In this document: in pieces, positions 23,447 to 31,456 of the stretch
How positions within the stretch are numbered: position 1 is the first letter of the stretch
Layout: the number at the start of each line of letters is the position of its first letter
DNA from: JAIBJN01 sp963775625
GTDB taxonomy: Bacteria > Actinomycetota > Thermoleophilia > Gaiellales > Gaiellaceae
DNA: 64,000 nt
Direction: 5' to 3'
Assembly: GCA_963775625.1 (NCBI GenBank)
Contig: CAVZJM010000004.1
Coordinates: 186,001-250,000 of the forward strand
Notes under the pieces: model-generated
The model's input: the letters and a program-made list of their open reading frames with translations, nothing else
Database searches by the model: none
What the model was told of the DNA's origin: nothing
Program-made: the position numbers and the translations under genes

Positions 23447-25612
23447 CTGTACCTGCGAGCAGTCAAGATCCGCGGCTTCAAGTCGTTCCCGGATCCGGTC
23501 GAGGTGCGCCTCGAGCCGGGGGTCGCCGTCGTCGTCGGGCCCAACGGCTCCGGGAAGTCGAACATCGCCGACGCGATCGTCTGGGCCGCCGGAAGCCTGA
23601 GCCCGACCGAGCTCCGGGCCGAGAAGCCCGACGACGTCCTCTACGCGGGCTCGAAGGACAAGCCGGCCGCCGACTGGTGCGAGGTCGAGCTCCTCTTCGA
23701 CAACGAGGCCGGCGACGGGCCGCTCGACGTGGCGGAGCTGTCGATCCAGCGGCGGGCGCACCGCGAGGGCGACGGCGAGTACCTCGTCAACCGCGCGCGG
23801 GTGCGTCGCACGGACATCGTCGAGCTGCTGGCCGACATCGGCCTGGCCGGCGAGCGGCACTCGATCATCTCCCAGGGCAGGGTCGAGGAGATCCTCGTCT
23901 CCAAGCCCGAGGAGCGGCGGGCGCTCGTCGAGGAGGCGGCGGGCCTGGGGAAGTTCAAGCGCCGGCGCCACCGCGCCGAGCTGAAGCTCGGCCGAGTCCA
24001 GGTGCAGGTCGAGCGCGCGCGGGACCTCGAGCAGGAAGTCCGCAAGCGCCTGCGCCCGCTGGCGCTGCAGGCGAGCGCCGCCGAGCGGGCCGAGAAGCTC
24101 GGGGGCGAGATCGACCTGCTGAAGACACGCCTCGCCGCGGCGGAGCTCGAGGCGATCGACCGGCGGCTCGCCGAGGTCGACGAGCGGCTCACCGAAGCGG
24201 GTCACGAGCGCCGTCGGCGCGACGAGCGCCTGGAGGGCGTGCTCGCCGAGCGGCGCCGCGCCGAGGAAGGGCTGGCCGAGGCGGCCGGGCGCCACGAGCA
24301 GGCGACCGCCGCGCTCTACCGCCTGCGGAGCGCGGTCGAACGGCTCGAGCTGCGGTGCGAGCGCGCGGAGGAGACCGTCTCGGCTCTCCGCGCCGACGCC
24401 GACCGCCCGCGCCTTCCGTCTCCGCCAAGGCCGCCGGGCTGGGAGCGGGCGCTCGCCGCCGCCGGCGCCTGGGAGCCCGAGCGCGTAGAGCTTCCGGAGG
24501 CCGTGGCGAGGCTCGAGCGGGCACACGCCGAGCGACGCGACGCGCTCCTTGCCCTCTCGGGCGGGGAGAGCTGGTTCGCGGCCGACTCGGCAGCGGCCGC
24601 CCCCGAGCAGCGGGCCTCCGGCCGCGAGGACGTGCTGCGCGCGCTCGCCGACCTGGCGGAGCGGGCGGCAACCCTGCTCGGTGCCGCGGCCGAGCGGGCC
24701 GCCCGTCTCGAGCCGGCGCTGCGGGCGCGGGTGGACGCGGGGAGCAGCCGCGCGGGCGAGCTCGGCGGGGAGCTCCGGCGGCTCGGGGGCCTCGAGGCCG
24801 AGCTCCGCCGGGCGGCGTCCGAAGCCGCAGAGCGCATGTCCGCGGTGGGGATCGAGCGAGCGCGCCTCGAGGCCGAGCGCGAGGAGGTCTTGCGCCGGCT
24901 GCCCGAGGACGCCGAGGCCGAGGCGCTCACCGAGGAGGAGGCGGACGACCTCCGCGCCCAGCTGGCCCGGCTCGAGCGGCGGCGTGAGGCGCTCGGTCAG
25001 GTGAACCCGCTCGCTGCGGAGGAGCACGCTCAGGAGAAGGCGAGGCTCGAGGAGCTCACGGTGCAGCGCGAGGATCTCGAGCGCTCGCTCACCGAGCTCG
25101 AGTCGCTGCGCGACGAGCTGGCCGAGACCGTCGAGCGGCGCTTCGAAGAGACCCTGGGCGAGGTGGAGCGCCACTTCGAGGAGGTCGCCGCCACCCTCTT
25201 CCCCGGCGGGAGCGGCCGGATCCTCCGGGTCGAGGACGAGGAGGGCGAGCCGGGCATCGAGATCGAGCTCCAGCCGGCGGGCAAGCGCGTGACGCGACTC
25301 TCGCTCCTCTCCGGCGGCGAGAAGGCGCTGGGCGCGATCTCGTTCCTCTTCGCGCTCTTCCTCGCGCGGCCCTGCCCGTTCTACCTCCTGGACGAGGTCG
25401 AGGCCGCGCTCGACGACGCCAACATCGGCCGGTTCACCGAGCTCCTGCGCCGGTTCGCCGACCGGGCGCAGTTCATCGTCGTCACGCACCAGAAGAGGAC
25501 GATCGAGGCCGCGGATATCCTCTACGGCGTGACCATGGGAGCCGACGGGATCTCGCAGGTCGTCTCCAAGCGGCTCGTGGCGGCGCCGCAGGCCGAGGCG
25601 CTCAGCGCGTGA
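23447..25612 (+). CDS. smc: Chromosome segregation protein SMC, short form with reduced hinge
   Basis: ATPase that organises chromosomes. The N-terminal head has YLRAVKIRGFKSF and Walker A GPNGSGKSN (about 31-39), then SIISQGRVEEIL. The C-terminal head has the signature LSLLSGGEKALGAI and Walker B FYLLDEVEAALDD, ending ADILYGVTM. The length is about 721 residues, against about 1150-1200 normally. Between the heads are two short coiled coils and only a remnant of hinge (PPGWERALAAAGAW, about 330); the rest of the hinge is absent. No standard start fits; the CTG at 23447 lies exactly where homologues have Met-Tyr-Leu. ftsY and ffh follow, the usual order. Confidence 0.88.
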   Translation: MYLRAVKIRGFKSFPDPVEVRLEPGVAVVVGPNGSGKSNIADAIVWAAGSLSPTELRAEKPDDVLYAGSKDKPAADWCEVELLFDNEAGDGPLDVAELSIQRRAHREGDGEYLVNRARVRRTDIVELLADIGLAGERHSIISQGRVEEILVSKPEERRALVEEAAGLGKFKRRRHRAELKLGRVQVQVERARDLEQEVRKRLRPLALQASAAERAEKLGGEIDLLKTRLAAAELEAIDRRLAEVDERLTEAGHERRRRDERLEGVLAERRRAEEGLAEAAGRHEQATAALYRLRSAVERLELRCERAEETVSALRADADRPRLPSPPRPPGWERALAAAGAWEPERVELPEAVARLERAHAERRDALLALSGGESWFAADSAAAAPEQRASGREDVLRALADLAERAATLLGAAAERAARLEPALRARVDAGSSRAGELGGELRRLGGLEAELRRAASEAAERMSAVGIERARLEAEREEVLRRLPEDAEAEALTEEEADDLRAQLARLERRREALGQVNPLAAEEHAQEKARLEELTVQREDLERSLTELESLRDELAETVERRFEETLGEVERHFEEVAATLFPGGSGRILRVEDEEGEPGIEIELQPAGKRVTRLSLLSGGEKALGAISFLFALFLARPCPFYLLDEVEAALDDANIGRFTELLRRFADRAQFIVVTHQKRTIEAADILYGVTMGADGISQVVSKRLVAAPQAEALSA

Positions 25613-25624
25613 CGACAAGAGCCT

Positions 25625-25664
25625 CGAGCCCAATGAGAGCTGTGCCGAGCCGTCATTGGGCTCG
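25625..25664 (+). promoter_or_regulatory. 12-bp perfect stem-loop abutting the ftsY start
   Basis: CGAGCCCAATGA (25625-25636) pairs perfectly with TCATTGGGCTCG (25653-25664) around a 16-nt loop. The right arm ends on the G of the ftsY GTG. There is no T-tract, so it is not a classical terminator; it could block or time ftsY translation. Confidence 0.5.
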
Positions 25665-26623
25665 TGACGCTTAGCTGGCCGGAGTTCCTCGGCGACCGCG
25701 AGGACGCCCCGGCCGAGGACGAGGAGGCGCGGCGCGGCTGGTTCGGTCGCCTCCGCGAGTCGCTCTCCGCCAGCCGGCAGGCGCTGACCCGCGAGCTGCT
25801 GTTCGACCCCGGCGACGACGAGGCGTGGGAACGGATCGAGGAGGCGCTGATCGCCGCCGACTGCGGCGTTCCGGCGACTGTCGAGATCGTGCGGCGCCTG
25901 GAGGAGCGCGAGCCCGCGAGCCAGGAGGAGCTCGTCCAGGGGCTGGAGGAGGTCATCACCGAGCTGGTCACGGTCGAGGGCCAGGAGCGCCTGGCGCTCG
26001 AAGGGGCGCCGTCGGTCGTCCTCGTCGTCGGTGTCAACGGCACGGGGAAGACGACGACGATCGGCAAGCTCGCCTACCGCCTCCAGGAGTCCGGCCGCTC
26101 GGTCGTGCTGGGCGCCGCGGACACGTTCCGCGCCGCCGCGGAGGAGCAGCTCGAGATCTGGGCGGAGCGCGCGGGCGCGGACTTCGTCGGCTCCCAGCGC
26201 GGCGCCGACCCCGCTGCGGTCGCCTTCGATGCCATCTCGGCAGCGGAGGCGCGCGGGCGCGACGTGGTCGTCGTCGACACGGCGGGACGCCTGCACACGC
26301 AGACGAACCTGATGGAAGAGCTCGCCAAGGTGCGGCGCGTGATCGCCGGCCGGCTGGAGGGCGCGCCCCACGAGACGTTGCTCGTCCTCGATGCGACCAC
26401 CGGCCAGAACGGCGTCCGCCAGGCGAAGCTCTTCGACGAGGCGGTGGGCGTGACGGGCGTGGCCCTGACCAAGCTGGACGGGACCGCCAAGGGCGGGGTG
26501 GCGGTGGCGGTCACGCACGAGCTCGGCCTGCCGGTGAAGCTCGTCGGGGTGGGGGAGTCCCTGGACGACCTGCAGCCCTTCGACCCGGAGGACTTCGCGC
26601 GCGCCCTCGTCGGCCGCGACTGA
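25664..26623 (+). CDS. ftsY: Signal recognition particle receptor FtsY
   Basis: Membrane-associated GTPase that docks SRP-ribosome complexes. 319 residues: a short acidic N-terminus (about 1-22), the NG domain with N-helices (RESLSASRQALTREL), G1 GVNGTGKTTTIGKLA (about 124-138), DTFRAAAEEQLEIW, G3 DTAGRLHTQ, G4 TKLDGTAKGG and the C-terminal GVGESLDDLQPFD. The acidic A domain is minimal. The GTG start is set by the frame and lies at the edge of a stem-loop. Confidence 0.94.
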   Translation: MTLSWPEFLGDREDAPAEDEEARRGWFGRLRESLSASRQALTRELLFDPGDDEAWERIEEALIAADCGVPATVEIVRRLEEREPASQEELVQGLEEVITELVTVEGQERLALEGAPSVVLVVGVNGTGKTTTIGKLAYRLQESGRSVVLGAADTFRAAAEEQLEIWAERAGADFVGSQRGADPAAVAFDAISAAEARGRDVVVVDTAGRLHTQTNLMEELAKVRRVIAGRLEGAPHETLLVLDATTGQNGVRQAKLFDEAVGVTGVALTKLDGTAKGGVAVAVTHELGLPVKLVGVGESLDDLQPFDPEDFARALVGRD

Positions 26624-26763
26624 CGCGCTTTCGCCACACGTTCGCGCACAGTCCGCGCGGAATTCCTCGCTAGGCTCGAAGCGGGGGGCGCCCGGCGGGT
26701 CAGGACAGGGCTGAGAAGGACGAGGCCGCGCCCGGTCTGCTCAGGTGCGAAAAGGCACGCGGC

Positions 26764-26769
26764 TACACT
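26764..26769 (+). promoter_or_regulatory. Putative -10 box for ffh
   Basis: TACACT lies 11 nt before the ffh ATG in the 157-nt ftsY-ffh gap. I see no SRP RNA or other gene in that gap. Confidence 0.45.
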
Positions 26770-26780
26770 TCCCGCCGGCC

Positions 26781-28118
26781 ATGTTCGACACGCTCTCCGA
26801 CAAGCTGCAAGGCGCGCTCGGCGACCTCCGGAGCCGCGGTGTCCTCACCGAGGAGGACCTCTCCCGCGCGATGCGCGAGATCCGGCTCGCGCTCCTCGAG
26901 GCCGACGTCAACTTCAAGGTCGTCAAGGACTTCGTCGCCCGCGTGCGCGAGCGCGCCGCCGGCGCGGAGGTGACCAAGAGCCTCTCGCCGGGCCAGGAGG
27001 TCGTTCGGATCGTCCACGAGGAGCTGACCGAGCTGATGGGCTCGGGCGGCTCCAGGCTGGCCTTCTCGGGCCGCCCGCCGACGGTGATCCTCCTCGCGGG
27101 CCTGCAGGGCGCCGGGAAGACGACCGCAGCGGCCAAGCTGGCGCTGCTCCTCCGCAAGCAGGAGGGCAAGTCGCCGGCGCTCGTCGCCGCCGACCTCCAG
27201 CGGCCTGCGGCGATCGACCAGCTCGAGCAGCTCGGCAAGCAGCTCCAGATCCCCGTCTACCTCGACCGCTCGACGAAGGACGCGGTGGCGGTCGCGAGGC
27301 ACGGGCTCGAGCAGGCGCAGGCGCAGGGCCGCGACGTGGTCGTCGTCGACACGGCCGGCCGCCTCCAGATCGACGAGCCGTTGATGGAGGAGCTGGCCGC
27401 GGTGCGCAAGGCCGTGAAGCCGCACAACGTCCTGCTCGTCCTCGACGCGATGACCGGCCAGGAGGCCGTCGCCGTCGCCGAGGCCTTCTCCGACCGGATC
27501 GATTTCGACGGCGTCGTCCTCACGAAGCTCGACGGCGACGCGCGCGGCGGCGCCGCACTGTCGGTGAAAGCGGTCACCGGCAAGCCGATCAAGCTCGCGT
27601 CCACCGGCGAGAAGCTCGATCAGCTCGAGTACTTCCACCCCGACCGGATGGCCTCGCGCATTCTCGGCATGGGCGACGTGCTCACGCTCATCGAGCGGGC
27701 CGAGCAGGCCGCCGAGGCGGACGAGCAGGAGGAGATGGAACGCCGCCTCCGCGCCGGCCAGTTCACGTTCGAGGACTTCCTGCAGAGCTACCGGATGATG
27801 CGGCGCATGGGCCCGCTCAAGTCGATCGTGGGCATGATCCCGGGTCTCGGCAAGCAGCTCCAGGGCGTCGACGTCGACGACCGCGAGCTGAGCAAGGTCG
27901 AGGCGATCGTCCTCTCGATGACGGTGGAGGAGCGGCGCCGGCCGGAGCTCATCAACGGGTCGCGCCGGGCCCGGATCGCGCGCGGGAGCGGCACGACCGT
28001 CCAGCAGGTGAACCAGCTCCTGAACGCGCGCAAGCAGATGGCGAAGATGGTGAAGCAGATGGGTAAGGGAAAGACTCCCAACGTGCAGTCAATCGCAGCC
28101 GCGCAGAGGCGCCGCTAG
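26781..28118 (+). CDS. ffh: Signal recognition particle protein Ffh
   Basis: GTPase that binds signal peptides and 4.5S RNA. 445 residues: N domain from MFDTLSDKLQ, G1 GLQGAGKTTAAAKLA (about 107-121), DLQRPAAIDQL, G3 DTAGRLQID, G4 TKLDGDARGG, then the M domain (about 300-445) with the methionine-rich FLQSYRMMRRMGPL and RNA-binding SRRARIARGSGTTVQQVN. The frame is open 12 codons upstream, but the ATG at 26781 is the family start. Confidence 0.96.
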   Translation: MFDTLSDKLQGALGDLRSRGVLTEEDLSRAMREIRLALLEADVNFKVVKDFVARVRERAAGAEVTKSLSPGQEVVRIVHEELTELMGSGGSRLAFSGRPPTVILLAGLQGAGKTTAAAKLALLLRKQEGKSPALVAADLQRPAAIDQLEQLGKQLQIPVYLDRSTKDAVAVARHGLEQAQAQGRDVVVVDTAGRLQIDEPLMEELAAVRKAVKPHNVLLVLDAMTGQEAVAVAEAFSDRIDFDGVVLTKLDGDARGGAALSVKAVTGKPIKLASTGEKLDQLEYFHPDRMASRILGMGDVLTLIERAEQAAEADEQEEMERRLRAGQFTFEDFLQSYRMMRRMGPLKSIVGMIPGLGKQLQGVDVDDRELSKVEAIVLSMTVEERRRPELINGSRRARIARGSGTTVQQVNQLLNARKQMAKMVKQMGKGKTPNVQSIAAAQRRR

Positions 28119-28137
28119 AGCAGAGAGAAAGGACCGA

Positions 28138-28377
28138 ATGGCAACTCGCATCAGACTGGCCCGCGTGGGCTCCAAGAAGAACCCGATCTACCGCGTCGTC
28201 GTCGCGGACGCGCGCTCGCCGCGAGACGGGCGCTTCATCGAGATCGTCGGGCGCTACAACCCGCAGACCGATCCGTCCACGATCGCTCTCGACGCGGAGA
28301 AGATCCAGGAGTGGATCGGCAAGGGCGCGCAGCCGAGCGACTCGGTGAGGCGCCTCATGAAGGCCCAGGGGATCTAG
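28138..28377 (+). CDS. rpsP: 30S ribosomal protein S16
   Basis: 79 residues with the S16 pattern IRLARVGSKKNPIYRVVVAD and GRYNPQTDP. First gene of the rpsP-khpA-rimM-trmD-rplS unit. A purine-rich AAAGGA lies about 7 nt before the ATG. The TAG stop is followed at once by the TTG start of khpA. Confidence 0.95.
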   Translation: MATRIRLARVGSKKNPIYRVVVADARSPRDGRFIEIVGRYNPQTDPSTIALDAEKIQEWIGKGAQPSDSVRRLMKAQGI

Positions 28378-28614
28378 TTGGAGGAGATGCTCGCCTACCT
28401 TGCACGAAACCTCGTCGAGAAGCCTGACGAGGTGCGCGTCGAGCGAACCGAGCGAGACGGCGCCGTCGTCCTCAGGCTGCACGTCGCCGACGAGGACATC
28501 GGCAAGGTGATCGGCCGCCAGGGACGCATCGCCAGGGCGCTTCGGACGCTCGTGCGGGCAAGCGGCGGGCGCCGACACGAGCGCGCCCTGCTCGAGATCG
28601 TTGACAGCCGCTGA
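28378..28614 (+). CDS. khpA: KH-domain RNA-binding protein KhpA
   Basis: 78-residue single KH domain with the GxxG loop in VIGRQGRIARALRTLV (about 41-56). KhpA proteins bind RNA, often with KhpB, and affect cell size and elongation in Gram-positives. TTG start immediately after the rpsP stop; overlaps rimM by 14 nt. Confidence 0.9.
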   Translation: MEEMLAYLARNLVEKPDEVRVERTERDGAVVLRLHVADEDIGKVIGRQGRIARALRTLVRASGGRRHERALLEIVDSR

Positions 28615-29080
28615 GGCCGGCCGCTGGGTCGGCGTGGGCCGCGTTGGGCGACCGCACGGGCTGGCCGGGGCGTTCGTGGTCGAGCGTCCGAGCGAGGACC
28701 CCGCGCGGTTCGCCGTCGGCGCGACCGTGTTTGCCGACCGCGAGCCCGCCGTCGTCGTCGAGAACAAGCGCTCGGGCGGGCGCCTCGTCGTCCGGCTCGA
28801 CCGCGAGGTCTCCCGGGGAGCGGCGCTCGAGCTGCCCGCGTCCGCGCTTGCCCCGGCGGGCGGCGAGAGCTTCTACGTCTTCGAGCTCGTCGGGCTGGCC
28901 GCGGTCGAGGAGGGCGGCCGCGTACTGGGTCGAGTGCAGGACGTGACGCCGGGAGTGGCGAACGACGTCCTCGAGCTGGACGGAGGGATCGCGCTGCCGA
29001 TGGTCGAGGAGTGCGTGCTCGCGGTCGATCTCGAGAGAGGCCGGATCGTGATTGCGCCCGGGTTCGTGCCCGAAGGCTAA
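28601..29080 (+). CDS. rimM: Ribosome maturation factor RimM
   Basis: 159 residues that help 30S head maturation near S19. The N-terminal barrel has VGRVGRPHGLAGAFVV (about 11-27); the C-terminal PRC-like barrel has FYVFELVGLAAV and LPMVEECVLAVDLERG. TTG start (28601) overlaps khpA. The TAA stop begins the trmD -10 box. Confidence 0.9.
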   Translation: MTAAEAGRWVGVGRVGRPHGLAGAFVVERPSEDPARFAVGATVFADREPAVVVENKRSGGRLVVRLDREVSRGAALELPASALAPAGGESFYVFELVGLAAVEEGGRVLGRVQDVTPGVANDVLELDGGIALPMVEECVLAVDLERGRIVIAPGFVPEG

Positions 29081-29083
29081 TCT
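29078..29083 (+). promoter_or_regulatory. Putative leaderless -10 box for trmD (shared with rimM stop)
   Basis: TAATCT, whose TAA is the rimM stop, lies 8 nt before the trmD ATG. Confidence 0.5.
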
Positions 29084-29091
29084 CGCAAACG

Positions 29092-29748
29092 ATGCAAATC
29101 GACGTCTTCACCTTGCTTCCGCACGCCTTCGCGTGGCTGACCGAGCAGCGCCCGGTCGCGGCCGTGCTCGGCTCCGAGCTCGACCTGCGTTTCCTCAACT
29201 ATCGCGACTACACGCCGCTCACAGGCGGCCAGGTCGACGACGAGCCGTACGGCGGCGGCGCCGGGATGGTGCTGCGCGTGGACGTCGTCTGCGCCGCGCT
29301 CGAGGCCGTCTACGACGACCCGGCCGGGCGGCGCGTGATCGCCTTCTCACCGCAAGGACGGCAGCTCGAGCAGGCCCTCGTCGACGAGCTGGCCGGGGAG
29401 GACGCCCTGACGCTCCTCTCCGCCCGTTTCGAGGGCTTCGACGAGCGCATCCTCGAGCACGTCGTCACCGACATCGTCTCGATCGGGCCGTACGTCCTCT
29501 CCGGCGGCGAGCTGCCGGCGATGGTCGTGCTCGACGCGGTCGCCAGGCGCCTGCCGGGAGCCATCCGGGAGGAAAGCGCGGCCGTGGAGAGCTTCTCGGC
29601 GGCGCTCGAGGGCGGGCTCGAGTTTCCCCAGTACACGCGGCCGGCCGAGTTTCGGGGCTGGCGCGTCCCGGAGGTGCTGCTCTCGGGAAACCACGGGCTC
29701 ATCGAGAGCTGGCGACGGGAGCAGAGTAGGGAGAGGACGCCCTCGTGA
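29092..29748 (+). CDS. trmD: tRNA (guanine37-N1)-methyltransferase TrmD
   Basis: SPOUT-fold methyltransferase for m1G37 of tRNA, which prevents frameshifting. 218 residues: start MQIDVFTLLPH, RDYTPLTGGQVDDEPYGGGAGMVL, ARFEGFDERI and the knot YVLSGGELPAMVVLDAVAR, then the C-terminal HYTRP-like region. The frame is open 27 codons upstream; ATG 29092 matches the family. Ends in overlap with lepB. Confidence 0.95.
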   Translation: MQIDVFTLLPHAFAWLTEQRPVAAVLGSELDLRFLNYRDYTPLTGGQVDDEPYGGGAGMVLRVDVVCAALEAVYDDPAGRRVIAFSPQGRQLEQALVDELAGEDALTLLSARFEGFDERILEHVVTDIVSIGPYVLSGGELPAMVVLDAVARRLPGAIREESAAVESFSAALEGGLEFPQYTRPAEFRGWRVPEVLLSGNHGLIESWRREQSRERTPS

Positions 29749-30344
29749 CCGGCCCGCTCGACCGCCTGACCTCGTCGCTCCCGGCGCCGTGGGACACCGT
29801 CGTCGACTGGGCGGTGACGATCGCGATCGCCGTCGCCGCCGTCCTCGCCATCAAGACCTGGGTCGTGAACCCGTACCGGATTCCGTCCTCGTCGATGGAG
29901 CCGACCCTCCACTGCGCCGAGCCCGAGGTGGGTTGCCAGGCGGGCTCGTCCGACCGTGTCCTCGCGAACCGCTTCATCTACCGCTTCCGCGATCCCAACC
30001 GGGGCGACATCGTCGTCTTCGAGACGCCCGAGAGGGCGGTCAGGCGCTGTGGAGCGGGAGGGACGTTCGTGAAGCGCCTCGTCGGCCTCCCGGGCGAGCG
30101 CATCTCGATGACGGACGGCGTCCTCTCCGTCGACGGGCAGTCGGTCGACGAGCCGTACGTGAACGGCGGCCCGTCCGGGCCGGACTTCGCCGAACGGCAG
30201 CTGGGAGCCGACCAGTACTTCATGATGGGCGACAACCGTGGGCAGTCCTGCGACAGCCGCGAGTGGGGCCCCGTGACCCGTGACGATCTCATCGGGCCCG
30301 TGTTCGCCGTCTACTGGCCTCTGACGCGGCTCGGCCTGCCCTAG
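29745..30344 (+). CDS. lepB: Signal peptidase I, copy 1
   Basis: Membrane serine protease that removes secretory signal peptides. 199 residues: one N-terminal transmembrane helix (about 20-38), catalytic Ser in IPSSSMEPTL (about 47-56), catalytic Lys in FVKRLVGLPGE and the box MMGDNRGQSCDSREWGPV. Lies between trmD and rplS, where lepB is common in Gram-positives. A second copy follows directly; about 72 bases around the Ser motif are nearly identical in both. Confidence 0.93.
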   Translation: MTGPLDRLTSSLPAPWDTVVDWAVTIAIAVAAVLAIKTWVVNPYRIPSSSMEPTLHCAEPEVGCQAGSSDRVLANRFIYRFRDPNRGDIVVFETPERAVRRCGAGGTFVKRLVGLPGERISMTDGVLSVDGQSVDEPYVNGGPSGPDFAERQLGADQYFMMGDNRGQSCDSREWGPVTRDDLIGPVFAVYWPLTRLGLP

Positions 30345-30404
30345 ATGCCGAGCCAGCGCATCCCCATCACCGACGAGCGCGCCGAGCGTCGGCCGTCCCT
30401 CTAG

Positions 30405-31007
30405 GAGGCCGTCTTCCTCCGCAGCAAGCTCGAGTCGCTCCCCGACCCCTGGCCGACGATCCTCGACTGGGCGGTCACGATCGCCGTCGCGATCGCCGCC
30501 GTGCTCGCCATCAAGGCCTGGGTCGTGAACCCGTACCGGATCCCGTCCTCGTCGATGGAGCCGACCCTCCACTGCGCCGTGCCGGAACCGGCCTGCGAGG
30601 CCAGCACCTCCGATCGGGTGCTGGCCAACCGCTTCGTGTACCGGTTCACGGATCCGGATCGGGGCGACATCGTCGTCTTCGAGACGCCGCCGCAGGCGAA
30701 CGAGCTCTGTCCGGGCCCGGGCGGCGTGTTCGTCAAGCGCCTGATCGGGCTGCCCGGCGACGACATCGAGATCCGGGACGGGCAGCTGTACGTGAACGGA
30801 GAGCCGCTCCCCGAGCCGTACGTCTACGGCGGCGAGGTCGGCGACAACTTCGGGCCGGTCACGGTCGGCCAGGGCGAGTACTTCATGATGGGCGACAACC
30901 GCTATCAGTCCTGTGACAGCCGCGAGTGGGGGACGGTCCCTCGTGAGAATCTGATCGGCCCGGTGTTCGCGCGCTACTGGCCCGTGCAGCGGATCGGCTT
31001 CCAGTGA
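30405..31007 (+). CDS. lepB: Signal peptidase I, copy 2 (start unclear, upstream in-frame TAG)
   Basis: Paralogue of the preceding gene with the full catalytic set: IPSSSMEPTL, FVKRLIGLPGD and MMGDNRYQSCDSREW. The homologous N-terminus (LESLPDPWPTILDWAV and the membrane helix) is encoded from about 30423, but no ATG, GTG or TTG precedes it. An ATG at 30345 in the same frame is cut off by a TAG at 30402-30404. An AGGAGG follows that stop at 30403-30408. The first standard start, GTG 30501, would remove the membrane anchor. So the gene may be damaged, mis-sequenced, or use an unusual start. Confidence 0.8.
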   Translation, partial: EAVFLRSKLESLPDPWPTILDWAVTIAVAIAAVLAIKAWVVNPYRIPSSSMEPTLHCAVPEPACEASTSDRVLANRFVYRFTDPDRGDIVVFETPPQANELCPGPGGVFVKRLIGLPGDDIEIRDGQLYVNGEPLPEPYVYGGEVGDNFGPVTVGQGEYFMMGDNRYQSCDSREWGTVPRENLIGPVFARYWPVQRIGFQ

Positions 31008-31088
31008 GCCGCCTGCTGCGTCGTGTCGGACGGCCGACGCCCGCGGGCTTGCGCTAGCATTGCCGCGCGGCCCAGGGCCGCCCTTTTC

Positions 31089-31439
31089 ATGACCACGCCG
31101 ATCGACATCCTCGAGCGAAAGCAGCTCCGCGACGACATCCCGCAGTTCAAGGCCGGGGACACCTTGCGCGTCCACTTCCAGGTGATCGAGGGGCAGCGTC
31201 GCCGCGTCCAGGTCTTCGAGGGCATCGTCATCAAGCGCCAGGGGGCCGGCGTCCGCGAGACCTTCACCGTCCGCAAGAACTCCTTCGGCGTGGGCGTGGA
31301 GCGAACCTTCCCGCTCCACTCGCCCAAGATCGACAAGATCGAGGTCGCCGCCATCGGCGACGTCAACCGCGCCAAGCTCTACTACTTGCGCTCGAAAGTG
31401 GGCAAGAAGGCGCGCGTCCGCGAGAAGCAGCGGACCTAA
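31089..31439 (+). CDS. rplS: 50S ribosomal protein L19
   Basis: 116 residues at the 30S-50S interface. Signatures: FKAGDTLRVHFQV, FEGIVIKRQGAG and SFGVGVERTFPLHSPKI. ATG 31089 is the family start, although the frame is open 22 codons upstream. A TAGCAT box near 31055 would give a leader of about 25-30 nt, so this gene is probably not leaderless. Confidence 0.95.
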   Translation: MTTPIDILERKQLRDDIPQFKAGDTLRVHFQVIEGQRRRVQVFEGIVIKRQGAGVRETFTVRKNSFGVGVERTFPLHSPKIDKIEVAAIGDVNRAKLYYLRSKVGKKARVREKQRT

Positions 31440-31443
31440 GAGC

Positions 31444-31449
31444 TATCCT
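31444..31449 (+). promoter_or_regulatory. Putative leaderless -10 box for rnhB
   Basis: TATCCT lies 7 nt before the GTG of rnhB, just after the rplS stop. Confidence 0.45.
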
Positions 31450-31456
31450 CGCGCCC

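Noticed and set aside
26624..26780. Possible SRP (4.5S) RNA gene between ftsY and ffh
   Set aside because: The gap contains GGGTCAGGACAGGG, but the conserved apical loop (GGAAGNAGCAG-type) and closing stem are not there.
30345..30404. Separate 19-codon gene ahead of the second signal peptidase
   Set aside because: It is in frame with lepB copy 2, lacks a ribosome-binding site and has no recognisable similarity; better described as the disrupted 5' region of lepB.
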